DNA of 64,000 bases from assembly GCF_002088935.1 (NCBI RefSeq), contig NZ_NCSS01000006.1, positions 496,001 through 560,000 of the forward strand. The letters run 5' to 3'. Shown one piece after another: positions 1-8,580 of this stretch (its first letter is position 1; each line of letters opens with the position of its first letter). The notes below the pieces were generated by a model. It was given only the letters and a program-made list of their open reading frames with translations, made no database searches and was not told the origin of the DNA. This DNA comes from Henriciella litoralis. GTDB lineage: Bacteria > Pseudomonadota > Alphaproteobacteria > Caulobacterales > Hyphomonadaceae. The position numbers and the translations under genes were made by a program.

Positions 1-1
1 C

Positions 2-214
2 GATGAAGCCACGTCTGAAATCGTCTATGACGGCCCTCTTAAGGCCCCGATTGCAGCCGGAGACGAAGTCGCGCGTCTGGTCATTACAATTGAGGGCAAG
101 GATGAGCCGGTCACGGCCCCTCTAATCGCGACTGAATCGGTTGGAAAACTTGGATTTGTTGGCCGGGCCATCGAAGGGCTTAGCCTGAAGCTTGGTAACG
201 GCTCTGCAGAATGA
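2..214 (+). CDS. D-alanyl-D-alanine carboxypeptidase (PBP5 family), C-terminal end only
   Basis: This frame is open from the left edge and ends at the TGA at 212-214, so only about 70 C-terminal residues are visible. They read like the PBP5_C beta domain of DacA/DacC/DacF-type carboxypeptidases: a GPLKAPI segment followed by alternating hydrophobic strands, a PLIA segment, and a C-terminal stretch (VGRAIEGLSLKL) that could be an amphipathic membrane anchor. Family members trim the terminal D-Ala from periplasmic peptidoglycan pentapeptides. The catalytic SxxK, SxN and KTG motifs would lie to the left of the window and cannot be checked. The stop codon overlaps the tmk start (ATGA), so the two genes are probably co-transcribed. 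The family call is moderately sure; the exact subfamily is not. Confidence 0.7.
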   Translation, partial: DEATSEIVYDGPLKAPIAAGDEVARLVITIEGKDEPVTAPLIATESVGKLGFVGRAIEGLSLKLGNGSAE

Positions 215-843
215 CGGCCCGCGGGCGCTTCATAACGATTGAAGGCGGCGAAGGCACCGGCAAGTCGACATTGATTGAAGCGCTTGCCCAACACCTTCGC
301 AGCCAGGGACTGTCTGTCGTCGTGACGCGTGAGCCCGGCGGTACACCGCTGGCAGAAAAGGCGCGGGAGCTGGTGCTGTCCACCTCAGAGGACGATAGCT
401 GGAGCGGCCTTGCACAGACCTTGCTCGTGAGCGCCGCGCGCGCCGATCACATTGAGAAACGTATCGAACCGGCTCTTTCGGCTGGGTCATGGGTTTTGTG
501 TGACAGGTTCGCTGACTCGACCCGCGTCTATCAGCGCCTAAGCGGGGCGAGCCCAGCCGACATCGAGACCATAACGGCCTTAGCCGTTGCAGATACCGGG
601 CCCGACCTGACCTTGCTACTTGATGGACCGGTTAAAGATCTGCTCGGCCGACGTGAGAGCAGAGGTGTATCTGACACATTTGAATCCCGCCCCATCAGCT
701 TTCATGAAGACGTTCGAAAAGAATTTCTGGCTCTGGCGGCGGGAGAACCTGATCGGTTTGTGATCCTTGATGCAATGAAGTCGCCTGACGAGGTTCTTGG
801 CGACGCCATTGCCGCGCTGGCCTCAAGACTGAGCCTCTCATGA
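211..843 (+). CDS. tmk: Thymidylate kinase
   Basis: Cytoplasmic kinase that converts dTMP to dTDP for DNA synthesis. At 210 residues it has the normal family length. Visible motifs are the P-loop GGEGTGKS at residues 12-19, the REPGGT motif at 40-45 that contacts the dTMP phosphate, and the DRF motif at 98-100, followed by the YQ pair of the substrate site. The ATG at 211 overlaps the upstream carboxypeptidase stop, and the tmk stop overlaps the holB start (ATGA at 840-843), so expression is probably translationally coupled. The tmk-holB-tatD order is widespread in bacteria and supports the call. Confidence 0.97.
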   Translation: MTARGRFITIEGGEGTGKSTLIEALAQHLRSQGLSVVVTREPGGTPLAEKARELVLSTSEDDSWSGLAQTLLVSAARADHIEKRIEPALSAGSWVLCDRFADSTRVYQRLSGASPADIETITALAVADTGPDLTLLLDGPVKDLLGRRESRGVSDTFESRPISFHEDVRKEFLALAAGEPDRFVILDAMKSPDEVLGDAIAALASRLSLS

Positions 844-1787
844 CAGATCGACCCGCACTCCCGCTCTATGGGCATCAAAAAGCCCAAGGCGCATTCCTGA
901 AGGCCCGCGCGGGCCATCGGCTTCATCACGCCTGGATCGTAGAGGGGCCTTCAGGGATCGGAAAATCCCGGTTCGTTCTGCGCCTTGCCGGCATGCTGCT
1001 CGGCGCGCAGGGGACGGAGGATGATCCAGCCGCTGCACCTCCGGAAGATCCCGTCATGCAGAAGATACTGGCTGACGCGCATCCCGACCTCAAACACGTG
1101 ACGCGCCAGCTAAATGACAAGGGCAACCTCAAGCAGGACATCTCTGTCGATCAGATCCGGGATCTGAACAGTTTCTTCAGCCTGAAACCGGCCTTGGGCG
1201 GCTGGCGTATCGGCATTCTGGATTCGCTCGATGAGATGAACACCAACGGCCTCAACGCCGTTCTGAAAACGCTTGAAGAGCCGCCAGCTCAGGCCATAAT
1301 TTTCCTGATATCTCACGCGACCGCACCGGTTCTTCCAACGATAAAATCCCGCTGTCAGACATTGCGGCTGGATCCGCTCAGCCGCGAAGATACAGCCCGC
1401 GCACTCGCCGAAAACGATGATGAAGTCGCGCCGGGGCTGGTAGATCTGGTCAATGGCAGACCCGGCCGCGCCGCCGAACTGACCGGACCAAAAGTACTTG
1501 CGGCAGCCAATGCCGCGCAAACACTTCTCAGATCGCTTCCAAGGCCGAATGAGGCCCAGTTATCAAATGCGATTGCCGCTGCATCAGAGGACGATCAGAG
1601 CTTCCGTGTGTTCTCCGAAGAAGTGCTCCGCTGGCTCGCCGACCGGGCAAATGACGACGCCCAATGGGCCAGCACATGGTTTGAGGCACAGCAAATTGTA
1701 ACGACGCAGAAGGGCCTCCACATGACGGGGGCGCAAGCTGCGTCAAAGCTGGTATCGTGCCTTCAATCGACGGCCAAGGCCCGCTAG
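840..1787 (+). CDS. holB: DNA polymerase III delta' subunit
   Basis: Clamp-loader subunit that works with delta and gamma/tau to place the beta clamp on primed DNA. The 315-residue protein has a degenerate Walker A (GPSGIGKS, residues 36-43) and the AAA+ sensor-1 SRC motif (in IKSRCQTL). The zinc-binding cysteine cluster of the E. coli protein is missing; the corresponding stretch is rich in Asp, Pro and Ala, as is common in alphaproteobacteria. It starts inside the tmk stop codon and ends 11 bases before the TatD gene. Weak overall similarity to gamma/tau is expected, but the position after tmk decides for delta'. Confidence 0.93.
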   Translation: MTDRPALPLYGHQKAQGAFLKARAGHRLHHAWIVEGPSGIGKSRFVLRLAGMLLGAQGTEDDPAAAPPEDPVMQKILADAHPDLKHVTRQLNDKGNLKQDISVDQIRDLNSFFSLKPALGGWRIGILDSLDEMNTNGLNAVLKTLEEPPAQAIIFLISHATAPVLPTIKSRCQTLRLDPLSREDTARALAENDDEVAPGLVDLVNGRPGRAAELTGPKVLAAANAAQTLLRSLPRPNEAQLSNAIAAASEDDQSFRVFSEEVLRWLADRANDDAQWASTWFEAQQIVTTQKGLHMTGAQAASKLVSCLQSTAKAR

Positions 1788-1798
1788 ACGAGGTCTTG

Positions 1799-2575
1799 AT
1801 GTTCGACACACACGTAAATCTCCATGGCGAAGCTTTTGAGGATGACCTCGGCGATGTCCTTGCACGCGCGAGGGACGCCGGAATTACACGCTTTCTGGCG
1901 ATCTGTGACCGGTTCGATAATTACGAGACGGTCCGTTCGATTGCTGAAGCGCATCCCGATATCTGGAACACTGTCGGCGTTCATCCGCACCACGCGAAGG
2001 ATTTCACCTCGCTGACGACCGAACAGCTCGTGGAGGCTGCTTCAGACAAGAAGACAGTGGCAATTGGTGAGACGGGCCTCGATTTTCACTACGGCTATTC
2101 AGCGCGCGATGAGCAGGTCGACAATTTCCGGCGCCACATCGCCGCGGCACGCCAGACCGGCTTGCCGCTCGTCGTTCACACGCGTGAGGCGGATGATTTA
2201 ACGGCAGACATACTGGAGCAGGAGACGCGAGAGAGCGGGCCATTCGGCATCCTGTTGCATTGTTACACCGGGGGCCATGACCTCGCCGCTCGCGGTCTGG
2301 CGCTTGGCGCCTACTTTTCCGTCTCGGGCATCCTGTCTTTCAAGAACGCGACCGAGGTTCGCGACGTCATTTCGACCGTGCCGCTTGATCGCGTCATCCT
2401 TGAAACCGACTGTCCATATCTGGCGCCAGTGCCTTTCCGTGGCCGGCGCAACGAACCGGCTTACTTGCCATATGTCGCAGATGCACTGGCAAAACTGCAT
2501 GGGCTTGAGCGCGATGAAATCACTTCAACTTGCGAGCAGAACGCATTGGCATTGTTTGGAAAAATAAGACCATGA
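1799..2575 (+). CDS. TatD-family metal-dependent deoxyribonuclease
   Basis: A 258-residue TIM-barrel hydrolase of the TatD/YcfH family; members are metal-dependent 3'-5' exonucleases acting in DNA repair. The family signature is present: an N-terminal FDTHVNLH metal motif (the second His of the usual HxH is replaced by Asn), GETGLDFHY in the middle, VHTREA, LLHCYTGG, and ETDCPYLAPVP near the C-terminus. I chose the ATG at 1799, 11 bases after the holB stop, because the longer frame upstream (GTG or ATG from 1757) would add 14 residues that do not fit the family N-terminus and would overlap holB. Its stop overlaps the start of the next gene (ATGA). Confidence 0.93.
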   Translation: MFDTHVNLHGEAFEDDLGDVLARARDAGITRFLAICDRFDNYETVRSIAEAHPDIWNTVGVHPHHAKDFTSLTTEQLVEAASDKKTVAIGETGLDFHYGYSARDEQVDNFRRHIAAARQTGLPLVVHTREADDLTADILEQETRESGPFGILLHCYTGGHDLAARGLALGAYFSVSGILSFKNATEVRDVISTVPLDRVILETDCPYLAPVPFRGRRNEPAYLPYVADALAKLHGLERDEITSTCEQNALALFGKIRP

Positions 2576-3384
2576 GCGACAGAGGAAAACTGACATTCCT
2601 GGGAACTGGCTCATCAGGTGGCGTACCGCGCGTTGGCAATGACTGGGGCGATTGTGACCCTGCCAATCCACGTAATCGGCGTCGGCGCTGTTGCGTCTTG
2701 CTGGATGTCGGTAATTTAGAAGTCCCGGACGAATGCACGAGAGTGTTGATCGACTCGTCACCAGATTTGCGAGAGCAGCTGCTGGATGCGCACGTCAAAC
2801 ATCTCGATGCGCTGGTCTACACCCATGACCATGCAGACCAGTCGCATGGCATAGACGATGTGCGTGCGCTTGCGCTCAGCATGCGGCACACAATCCCGAC
2901 CTATATGGACTCTAGCACAGCAGAAACGCTCGCCAGCCGATTTGCGTACTGTTTCGAAGGCCGAGGCGGCTATCCGCCCATTCTGGATCGCCAACCAGAT
3001 ATCGAGCCCGGCCGGCCGTTCACAATCGATGGAACGGGGCCGGACATCACTTTGCTACCCGTCAAACAATTGCACGGACGTATCATCAGCCTCGGTTTCC
3101 GGATCGGCGATCTCGCTTACTGCAACGATCTTCATGACATGCCTGAAGAGAGCCTGGCGCTGCTTGAGGGCGTCGACACACTGATCCTCGACGCATTGCG
3201 CTACACGCCGCATCCGAGCCATGCGCATCTTGAGCGCGCTATGGGCTGGATGGAACGGATCAATCCAGGCAGGGGCTATCTGACGAATTTGCACATTGAT
3301 CTGGACTACGAGACGCTGTGCGCTGAGCTGCCAAGCCATATTCGGCCGGCATTTGACGGTCTTGAGGTCGAATTCCAAGCTTAA
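2572..3384 (+). CDS. Metallo-beta-lactamase-fold hydrolase, PhnP-like
   Basis: A 270-residue metallo-hydrolase. The N-terminal TFLGTGSSGGVP segment is typical of the PhnP / lipoate-protein-ligase-linked MBL subfamily. The metal motif HDHADQSHG fits the HxHxDH pattern (THDHADQSHG) and lies at about residues 83-92; a second His is in VKQLHGR, an Asp in the AYCNDLHDMPEE segment, and a late His in LTNLHIDLDY. PhnP itself cleaves cyclic phosphodiesters, but this protein sits behind tmk-holB-tatD, where such a gene is common in alphaproteobacteria and where its substrate is not known to me. The ATG at 2572 overlaps the TatD stop; the upstream in-frame codons lie inside tatD. No terminator is visible after it. 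Confidence 0.85.
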   Translation: MSDRGKLTFLGTGSSGGVPRVGNDWGDCDPANPRNRRRRCCVLLDVGNLEVPDECTRVLIDSSPDLREQLLDAHVKHLDALVYTHDHADQSHGIDDVRALALSMRHTIPTYMDSSTAETLASRFAYCFEGRGGYPPILDRQPDIEPGRPFTIDGTGPDITLLPVKQLHGRIISLGFRIGDLAYCNDLHDMPEESLALLEGVDTLILDALRYTPHPSHAHLERAMGWMERINPGRGYLTNLHIDLDYETLCAELPSHIRPAFDGLEVEFQA

Positions 3385-3601
3385 GCACGATATACAATTT
3401 CCCATAATATTGATTATGCGATCTTTGGATGAAACTCGCAGAGCCACTGTCGCACCGGCTTCTGACTGGACTGTCGGCTAATCGGTTTGGAATTTACATG
3501 GATCAGCTCGTAACGTTGACGTGTTGTCAGATCAGTGGTTCGCCCGGCGCAAATGTGTGAATCAGATATTATGCGGCTCTGCTCGCGCGAAAGGCTCCTC
3601 A

Positions 3602-4420
3602 ATGACCTCCCCTTCCCCTACTGAATTTGAGCGCCTTAAGACCATCATGGCCCGTCTGCGCGATCCTGATGGCGGCTGTCCGTGGGACCTCGAGCAGGAT
3701 TTTGCGACGATTGCGCCTTACACGATCGAAGAAGCGTACGAGGTCGCTGACGCCATTGAGCGTGAAGATTTTGACGATGTGCGCGATGAACTTGGAGATT
3801 TGTTACTGCAGGTGGTCTTCCACAGTCAGATAGCGTCCGAACGCGGTCTTTTCACGGTTGAGGACGTTGCGCGCTCAATCAATGAGAAAATGGTCCGTCG
3901 GCACCCACACGTGTTCGGCGATGCTGAAAGCCGGAACTCGACCGAACAGACTGTAGCATGGGAAGAAATAAAAGCCGCGGAGCGCGCGAACAAACCCGCC
4001 GCGTCTGAAGACACGTCCGCCCTCAACGGCGTCGCCAAAGCCCTGCCGGCCCTGATGCGCGCCGAGAAACTTCAAAAGCGTGCAGCTCGCACGGGGTTCG
4101 ACTGGACCAATGCCGACGACATCCTCTCCAAACTCGACGAGGAAGTCGATGAGGTGAAGGACGCGATCAGTGGCGGCAATCTGGCAGATATCGAGGATGA
4201 GATCGGTGATCTCATTTTCGTGGCCGCCAATCTCGCAAGACGCCACAAGCTCGATCCAGAAATCGCCTTGCGCAAAGCAAATGCAAAATTTGAAAGACGG
4301 TTCCGCGCCATGGAAACGCTGGCCGCATCAAAAGGCCAAATTTTTAGTGACCTATCTCTGGACGAACAGGACGGTCTCTGGCGAGAGGTCAAACGCCTCG
4401 AGAAAGCCAACCAGACCTGA
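3602..4420 (+). CDS. mazG: Nucleoside triphosphate pyrophosphohydrolase MazG
   Basis: Hydrolyses (d)NTPs to NMP and pyrophosphate; family members clean damaged nucleotides and lower ppGpp under starvation. The 272-residue protein carries two tandem MazG domains: the first has EEAYEVADAI followed by DELGDLL, the second EEVDEVKDAI followed by DEIGDL, giving the metal-binding EExxE...ExxD pattern twice. The N-terminal segment DPDGGCPWDLEQ is the usual MazG start region. I used the ATG at 3602 because upstream codons in the same frame are not protein-like. A 217-base gap separates it from the preceding hydrolase gene, so it probably has its own promoter. It ends five bases from the convergent AsmA-like gene. 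Confidence 0.96.
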   Translation: MTSPSPTEFERLKTIMARLRDPDGGCPWDLEQDFATIAPYTIEEAYEVADAIEREDFDDVRDELGDLLLQVVFHSQIASERGLFTVEDVARSINEKMVRRHPHVFGDAESRNSTEQTVAWEEIKAAERANKPAASEDTSALNGVAKALPALMRAEKLQKRAARTGFDWTNADDILSKLDEEVDEVKDAISGGNLADIEDEIGDLIFVAANLARRHKLDPEIALRKANAKFERRFRAMETLAASKGQIFSDLSLDEQDGLWREVKRLEKANQT

Positions 4421-4425
4421 AACCG

Positions 4426-7400
4426 CTAATTGCCCGAGCCTGGCGCTGACGGAATAAACTCGGCGTCCGGCATGGGCGGCGCCGGCGGCGTCTTGTTCGG
4501 ATCAACCTCCAGGCTGTCCGGTATGCTCGTATCTGCGGGGTTCTCGAAAATCCTGCGCAAGATGCCCGGTGTCACGGCTGAGAGCGGATTGACCGCGACC
4601 TGGGCCTTATCAAGCGTGCCGCGCACTGAATAGGTCAGCGAAAATAGCCCCTCACCGTCCCGGCTTACAAACAGGTCGCCGATGATCGGCACGCCGCCAA
4701 GCATCGAATTCATGCCGAAGCTTGGCACCAGCACACCCGACAGGCTGAGTTCGTCCGATCCAGCCTCAAACCAGCCATTCATGGTCAGGCCGAGCGCCGG
4801 ACCATTGGCGCGCGCGCCATCGAAGATGTATCGCCCGCCACTGATCGTAATCGGCACATCGATGCGGGAAAACAAGACGCCGTCGCCGTTCAACGTGTCG
4901 GCAAGCCCTCTCAGAGAGGCGAGCGACAAAATCTGCGTCAACACCGGCGCATCCTTCAACTGAACGTCACGCAATTGCAGCGAAAGCGTCGCGGGCGCCT
5001 CTCCGCGCGCAAGCGATCCATTGAGCTCAAGCCGGCCGCCCGACAGAAAGTCCTGGCCGAGTATGCCACGCATGAAATAACCGGCATCGTCACTTTTGAG
5101 GCTGATCTCTGCGGCATCCTCACGGGTCGGCCCGGTATATACGGCGCTCATCTTGCCGCCCGATCCTGATATCTGGCCGTCGGCTGTGACTTTGCGGACG
5201 CCTGATTTGTCGCTGACAAAAGCCAGCTCAGCGTCATCAAGGTCGAGCCCTTCACGCAGGCGCAGCCGGTCGAGATCAGCGTTCAGCTGAAGCGGAACCG
5301 AGAGCCCGCCTGCCCCGTCTCCTATGGCGCCGAAATCTCCGAAGAAGGCGCTCACATCAAGGAACGCACCGTTCAGGTCGCTCACAAAGCTCGCTTCGCC
5401 TTCTCGACGGATGTCGCCGCTGACATCCATGAAATCTTCCAGAAAGGCTTCGCGCATCGTCAGTGACTGCAGACCACCATTCAGGGCCAATTCAATGTCC
5501 CCGTCGAAACGGGCTTCTTCACTCTGGTACCGGAATGTGGAGGCCGTGCTTTCCGACATGGCGTCGTAAGACAGGGTTGCGCGAGCTGGTTCTCCAGACG
5601 GCTTGATATAGCCGATTTCAGAGACGTCGATCCTCGACTGCTGCAACTCAAATCCAACCTCGAGGGCTTCGACGCCGCTGGCATTCACCTTCGCCTGCAG
5701 CTCTACCGGGATATCCTCGCTGACATAGGCCCGGCCCACAATGCCGAACCGGTTGAGAAAATCGGGTGAAATAAAGGCGCTGGCCGACAGATCTGCCGGC
5801 GCACCATCATCATCAAGCTGGTCGCGCCAGGTGAATTGCACTGGCGCAGGTCCAAGGTCACCAAAACCTGTCACCACAAGCCGGTTGTCTTCCAAGGTCA
5901 GGCTTGCTTTCCCGCCCGTCATATCGAGCCCTGGAATCGCGTCAGCGAGCGTCGCTTCGGTAATATCTGCGGTTACGTTGATGTCGAGATCTTCCAGCGG
6001 CACGTCATTCAGGGCGGGGCGAAACATCTCAAACGTCGCGGTTGCTTCTCCCGTGAAGCGTTCAGGGTCGAAAGGCACCTCCCCCTCTTCCTCCATGGCT
6101 TTGGCGACGTTCCGCATCGCGTCGACCACTGGCCCGCCACCTTTGGCGTAAACGCGGAAGAGCTCGCCCTTCGGCTTGAACTTCGGAAACTGGACGCTGC
6201 CTTCCGACAACTGCCATTCTCCGTAAGTGCCTTCATTCAATTGAACGAAGAGACCATTGCCGGACAATCTAGCGCTTCCGCTCGCATTGGAGACGGGTGG
6301 CAATTGGTCCATGAACTTCACGCTTGCCCCAGCCACAACAAACCGGACTTCGATATCCTCGTCGCGCATCCTGTCGCGGCCCACGCTATCGGGCTTCAGA
6401 TCGATCTTGTAGCTCGCAGCAGTCACCGTGCCGTCGTTTATTTTGTCTCTCGCGAAAATGCGCGCGTCAGCGCCCAGGGTTTCCGGCCAGAAACGAAGCA
6501 CCGTTTCCTTCGAGACATCACCTGACGTTTCCCCTTCAACCAGCAAATTCATCGGCAACTGGCCCGCTTTCGGGGCATCCACCAGCTCTATTTTTGCCGT
6601 GCCGGAAAGATCGGTCCCTGCAATGGTCACGTCGTAAGATGATACGTCCATCACGCCGCTGGGCACATCGAGATCGCCCTCCAGGTCGATTGCATCAACA
6701 TCCCAGGCGTCAACAAAATAAGGCGTGAAATCGAGCCTCGTCTCTTTTGATGACAGGTCGAAGGCCACTTGCCCGGAGTCCTCGGTCAGGCCTCGGGCTG
6801 AACCAGTCCATTTGCCTGATGCGTGGGCCGAAGCAAAATCAAGAGAGTTGATTGTGACCGTATCGCTTTCCGGGTCGTAGGCGACGTCAAATTCCAGATC
6901 GTCGATCTGCACCTTGTTCGTGCCGAGACGCACATTCCCACGCTCGGCATCGGCTTTGAGTGATATACGCTCAATACCATTGCTCGGGCGGTACTGAAGA
7001 CCGACACCGATATCGGCAGGAAATCCTTCCAGCCGGCCTTCAATGATGCCCAGACGCTTTGCGAGGTCACCGACGCTCCAATTATCGATCTGAATGTTGA
7101 AATTCAGCTCATCAAACGTGCCGGGCAGCGACAGGCTGGCCTCAACATCGCCCGGGAGCCCCAGCCCTCCGCCGCTCCCTGACAGGCTGACCTGCAATCC
7201 TTCATCAGATTGAGAATAACGTCCCCGTGCATCTCCCATTTCTCCGATGAGCTGGCCTTCACTGTCCCGGAAACGAAGATCAAATCTCTCAAATGAAGCA
7301 ACTTCCAGCGGACTGGACAGCCGGCTCATATTGATGCCCTGAAACAATTGCGCCAGGGCCCGGTTCGCCAGACCAAGTGCCGCCGCCGGTGTTTCTGGTA

Positions 7401-7845
7401 GAGCTCGGGATTCAAACTCCGGAAGCGGATCTCCGGCAAACGTCCATTTGTTGGGCGCAACATTCGCCACGTCCGCCCAACCATCCCGGAGGTCCGTTTT
7501 CAGGATTTCGGTCCGGCCAAACAGGAGCGACCCTGCATCAAGCGTGATCACAGCCTCACCCGCTTCGCCAGAAAGCTCGCCCTCATTGTTCGCGAGCTTC
7601 AGATTTTCGGCCGCGATAATCATCCGGCGGTCGGAAGGCGACCATTGAAGGGACAGGCGTTCGATGTCGACGTCCCGGCCATTCCGGGCCTGCACGAGCG
7701 CCCGCTCAACATCGGCCTTGAAGAGATTTAGCTCAACCGGCCCCTGCGCCAGCATGAAAGCCAGCAGTACAGCGCCTGCAATCGCAAGCAGCAGGACACC
7801 ACCAAGCAATTCAAGTGTAACGACAGCGGCTGTTTGTCTAACCAA
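4426..7845 (-). CDS. AsmA/YhdP-like large envelope protein (DUF3971 plus AsmA-like C-terminus)
   Basis: A 1139-residue protein with one N-terminal transmembrane helix (about residues 8-32) and a long, beta-rich periplasmic part. The layout matches the YhdP/TamB/AsmA superfamily, which forms lipid-transport bridges between the inner and outer membranes. The last 250 residues resemble the AsmA-like C-terminal domain: repeated GxLxGxG strands, an LLGGVPIIGDLF segment typical of YhdP, and a proline-rich tail. The start codon appears to be TTG at 7845, with GAGGG about ten bases upstream; the next in-frame Met would cut off the membrane helix. It is divergent from bcp, with an 80-base gap holding both promoters. 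The superfamily is fairly sure; the specific lipid role is inference. Confidence 0.8.
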   Translation of the reverse strand: MVRQTAAVVTLELLGGVLLLAIAGAVLLAFMLAQGPVELNLFKADVERALVQARNGRDVDIERLSLQWSPSDRRMIIAAENLKLANNEGELSGEAGEAVITLDAGSLLFGRTEILKTDLRDGWADVANVAPNKWTFAGDPLPEFESRALPETPAAALGLANRALAQLFQGINMSRLSSPLEVASFERFDLRFRDSEGQLIGEMGDARGRYSQSDEGLQVSLSGSGGGLGLPGDVEASLSLPGTFDELNFNIQIDNWSVGDLAKRLGIIEGRLEGFPADIGVGLQYRPSNGIERISLKADAERGNVRLGTNKVQIDDLEFDVAYDPESDTVTINSLDFASAHASGKWTGSARGLTEDSGQVAFDLSSKETRLDFTPYFVDAWDVDAIDLEGDLDVPSGVMDVSSYDVTIAGTDLSGTAKIELVDAPKAGQLPMNLLVEGETSGDVSKETVLRFWPETLGADARIFARDKINDGTVTAASYKIDLKPDSVGRDRMRDEDIEVRFVVAGASVKFMDQLPPVSNASGSARLSGNGLFVQLNEGTYGEWQLSEGSVQFPKFKPKGELFRVYAKGGGPVVDAMRNVAKAMEEEGEVPFDPERFTGEATATFEMFRPALNDVPLEDLDINVTADITEATLADAIPGLDMTGGKASLTLEDNRLVVTGFGDLGPAPVQFTWRDQLDDDGAPADLSASAFISPDFLNRFGIVGRAYVSEDIPVELQAKVNASGVEALEVGFELQQSRIDVSEIGYIKPSGEPARATLSYDAMSESTASTFRYQSEEARFDGDIELALNGGLQSLTMREAFLEDFMDVSGDIRREGEASFVSDLNGAFLDVSAFFGDFGAIGDGAGGLSVPLQLNADLDRLRLREGLDLDDAELAFVSDKSGVRKVTADGQISGSGGKMSAVYTGPTREDAAEISLKSDDAGYFMRGILGQDFLSGGRLELNGSLARGEAPATLSLQLRDVQLKDAPVLTQILSLASLRGLADTLNGDGVLFSRIDVPITISGGRYIFDGARANGPALGLTMNGWFEAGSDELSLSGVLVPSFGMNSMLGGVPIIGDLFVSRDGEGLFSLTYSVRGTLDKAQVAVNPLSAVTPGILRRIFENPADTSIPDSLEVDPNKTPPAPPMPDAEFIPSAPGSGN

Positions 7846-7925
7846 ACGCGGGTTTCCCTCTTCTTCGTCTCGCTTTAAGTCTCAAAACACACAATCAATA
7901 AAGCAGAAATAGGACAAACAGCGTT

Positions 7926-8384
7926 ATGGCAGCAGTTGTGACTGCAGGAGATCCTGCTCCCACTTTGAAACTTCCTGGTTCAGATGGTGACATCAGCATC
8001 CCCTCTCAGAATGGTCGCGGACAGGTCGTTTTCTTTTACCCGAAGGACAATACGCCCGGCTGCACCACGGAAGCCAAAGCCTTTTCCGAGCACCAGGAGG
8101 CGTTCGAAAAGGCCGGCTATGACATTGTTGGCATCTCGCGTGACAGTCTTGCGTCCCACGAAAAATTCATAGAAAAACAGGGCCTCACCGTTCCATTGGC
8201 CAGTGACGAAGACGGAAGCGCGTGCGAGGCGTTCGGCGTCTGGGTCGAGAAATCAATGTATGGGCGCAAGTTCATGGGCATCGAACGGTCGACCTTCCTG
8301 ATCGGCGCTGATGGCACGATTATTGAAACGTGGCGCAAGGTCCGGGTCAAAGGCCATGTCGAAGCAGTTCTTTCACTACTTTAA
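7926..8384 (+). CDS. bcp: Thioredoxin-dependent peroxiredoxin, Bcp/PrxQ family
   Basis: Reduces hydrogen peroxide and organic hydroperoxides in the cytoplasm. The 152-residue protein has the peroxiredoxin active site YPKDNTPGCT with peroxidatic Cys46. The classical Bcp resolving cysteine five residues later (CTTEAC) is a lysine here (CTTEAK). The only other cysteine is Cys100 (DGSACEAFG), so the enzyme may resolve through Cys100 or act as a 1-Cys type. The conserved GVWVEKSMYG and GIERSTFLI segments place it with alphaproteobacterial Bcp proteins. It stands 196 bases before the M23 gene on the same strand. Confidence 0.95.
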   Translation: MAAVVTAGDPAPTLKLPGSDGDISIPSQNGRGQVVFFYPKDNTPGCTTEAKAFSEHQEAFEKAGYDIVGISRDSLASHEKFIEKQGLTVPLASDEDGSACEAFGVWVEKSMYGRKFMGIERSTFLIGADGTIIETWRKVRVKGHVEAVLSLL

Positions 8385-8502
8385 ATTTGCTGCGGCTTCA
8401 TTGACCAGATCGGTATCGCAAGCGTGCTCCTTTATTGAACATTGGTGCACAAAACACGACAGGAATGGGATTTAACCCTTTTCGTCTAAACGCGAATTGG
8501 GT

Positions 8503-8557
8503 TACACCTGACGCTAGGGAGTTAGGCTCCACGTGCAACGTGTGGCTGGTGTAGCGT
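8503..8557 (+). promoter_or_regulatory. Nested inverted repeats upstream of the M23 peptidase gene
   Basis: Three pairs of arms overlap here: TACACC (8503-8508) with GGTGTA (8548-8553), ACGCTA (8511-8516) with TAGCGT (8552-8557), and an inner CACGT (8530-8534) with ACGTG (8538-8542). The two outer pairs share bases on the right side and exclude one another. They lie 24-78 bases before the M23 start, either as leader RNA structure or as a protein site. No ligand or regulator is implied. Confidence 0.3.
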
Positions 8558-8580
8558 AAATTGGAGAGGCAGGCGTGTAG

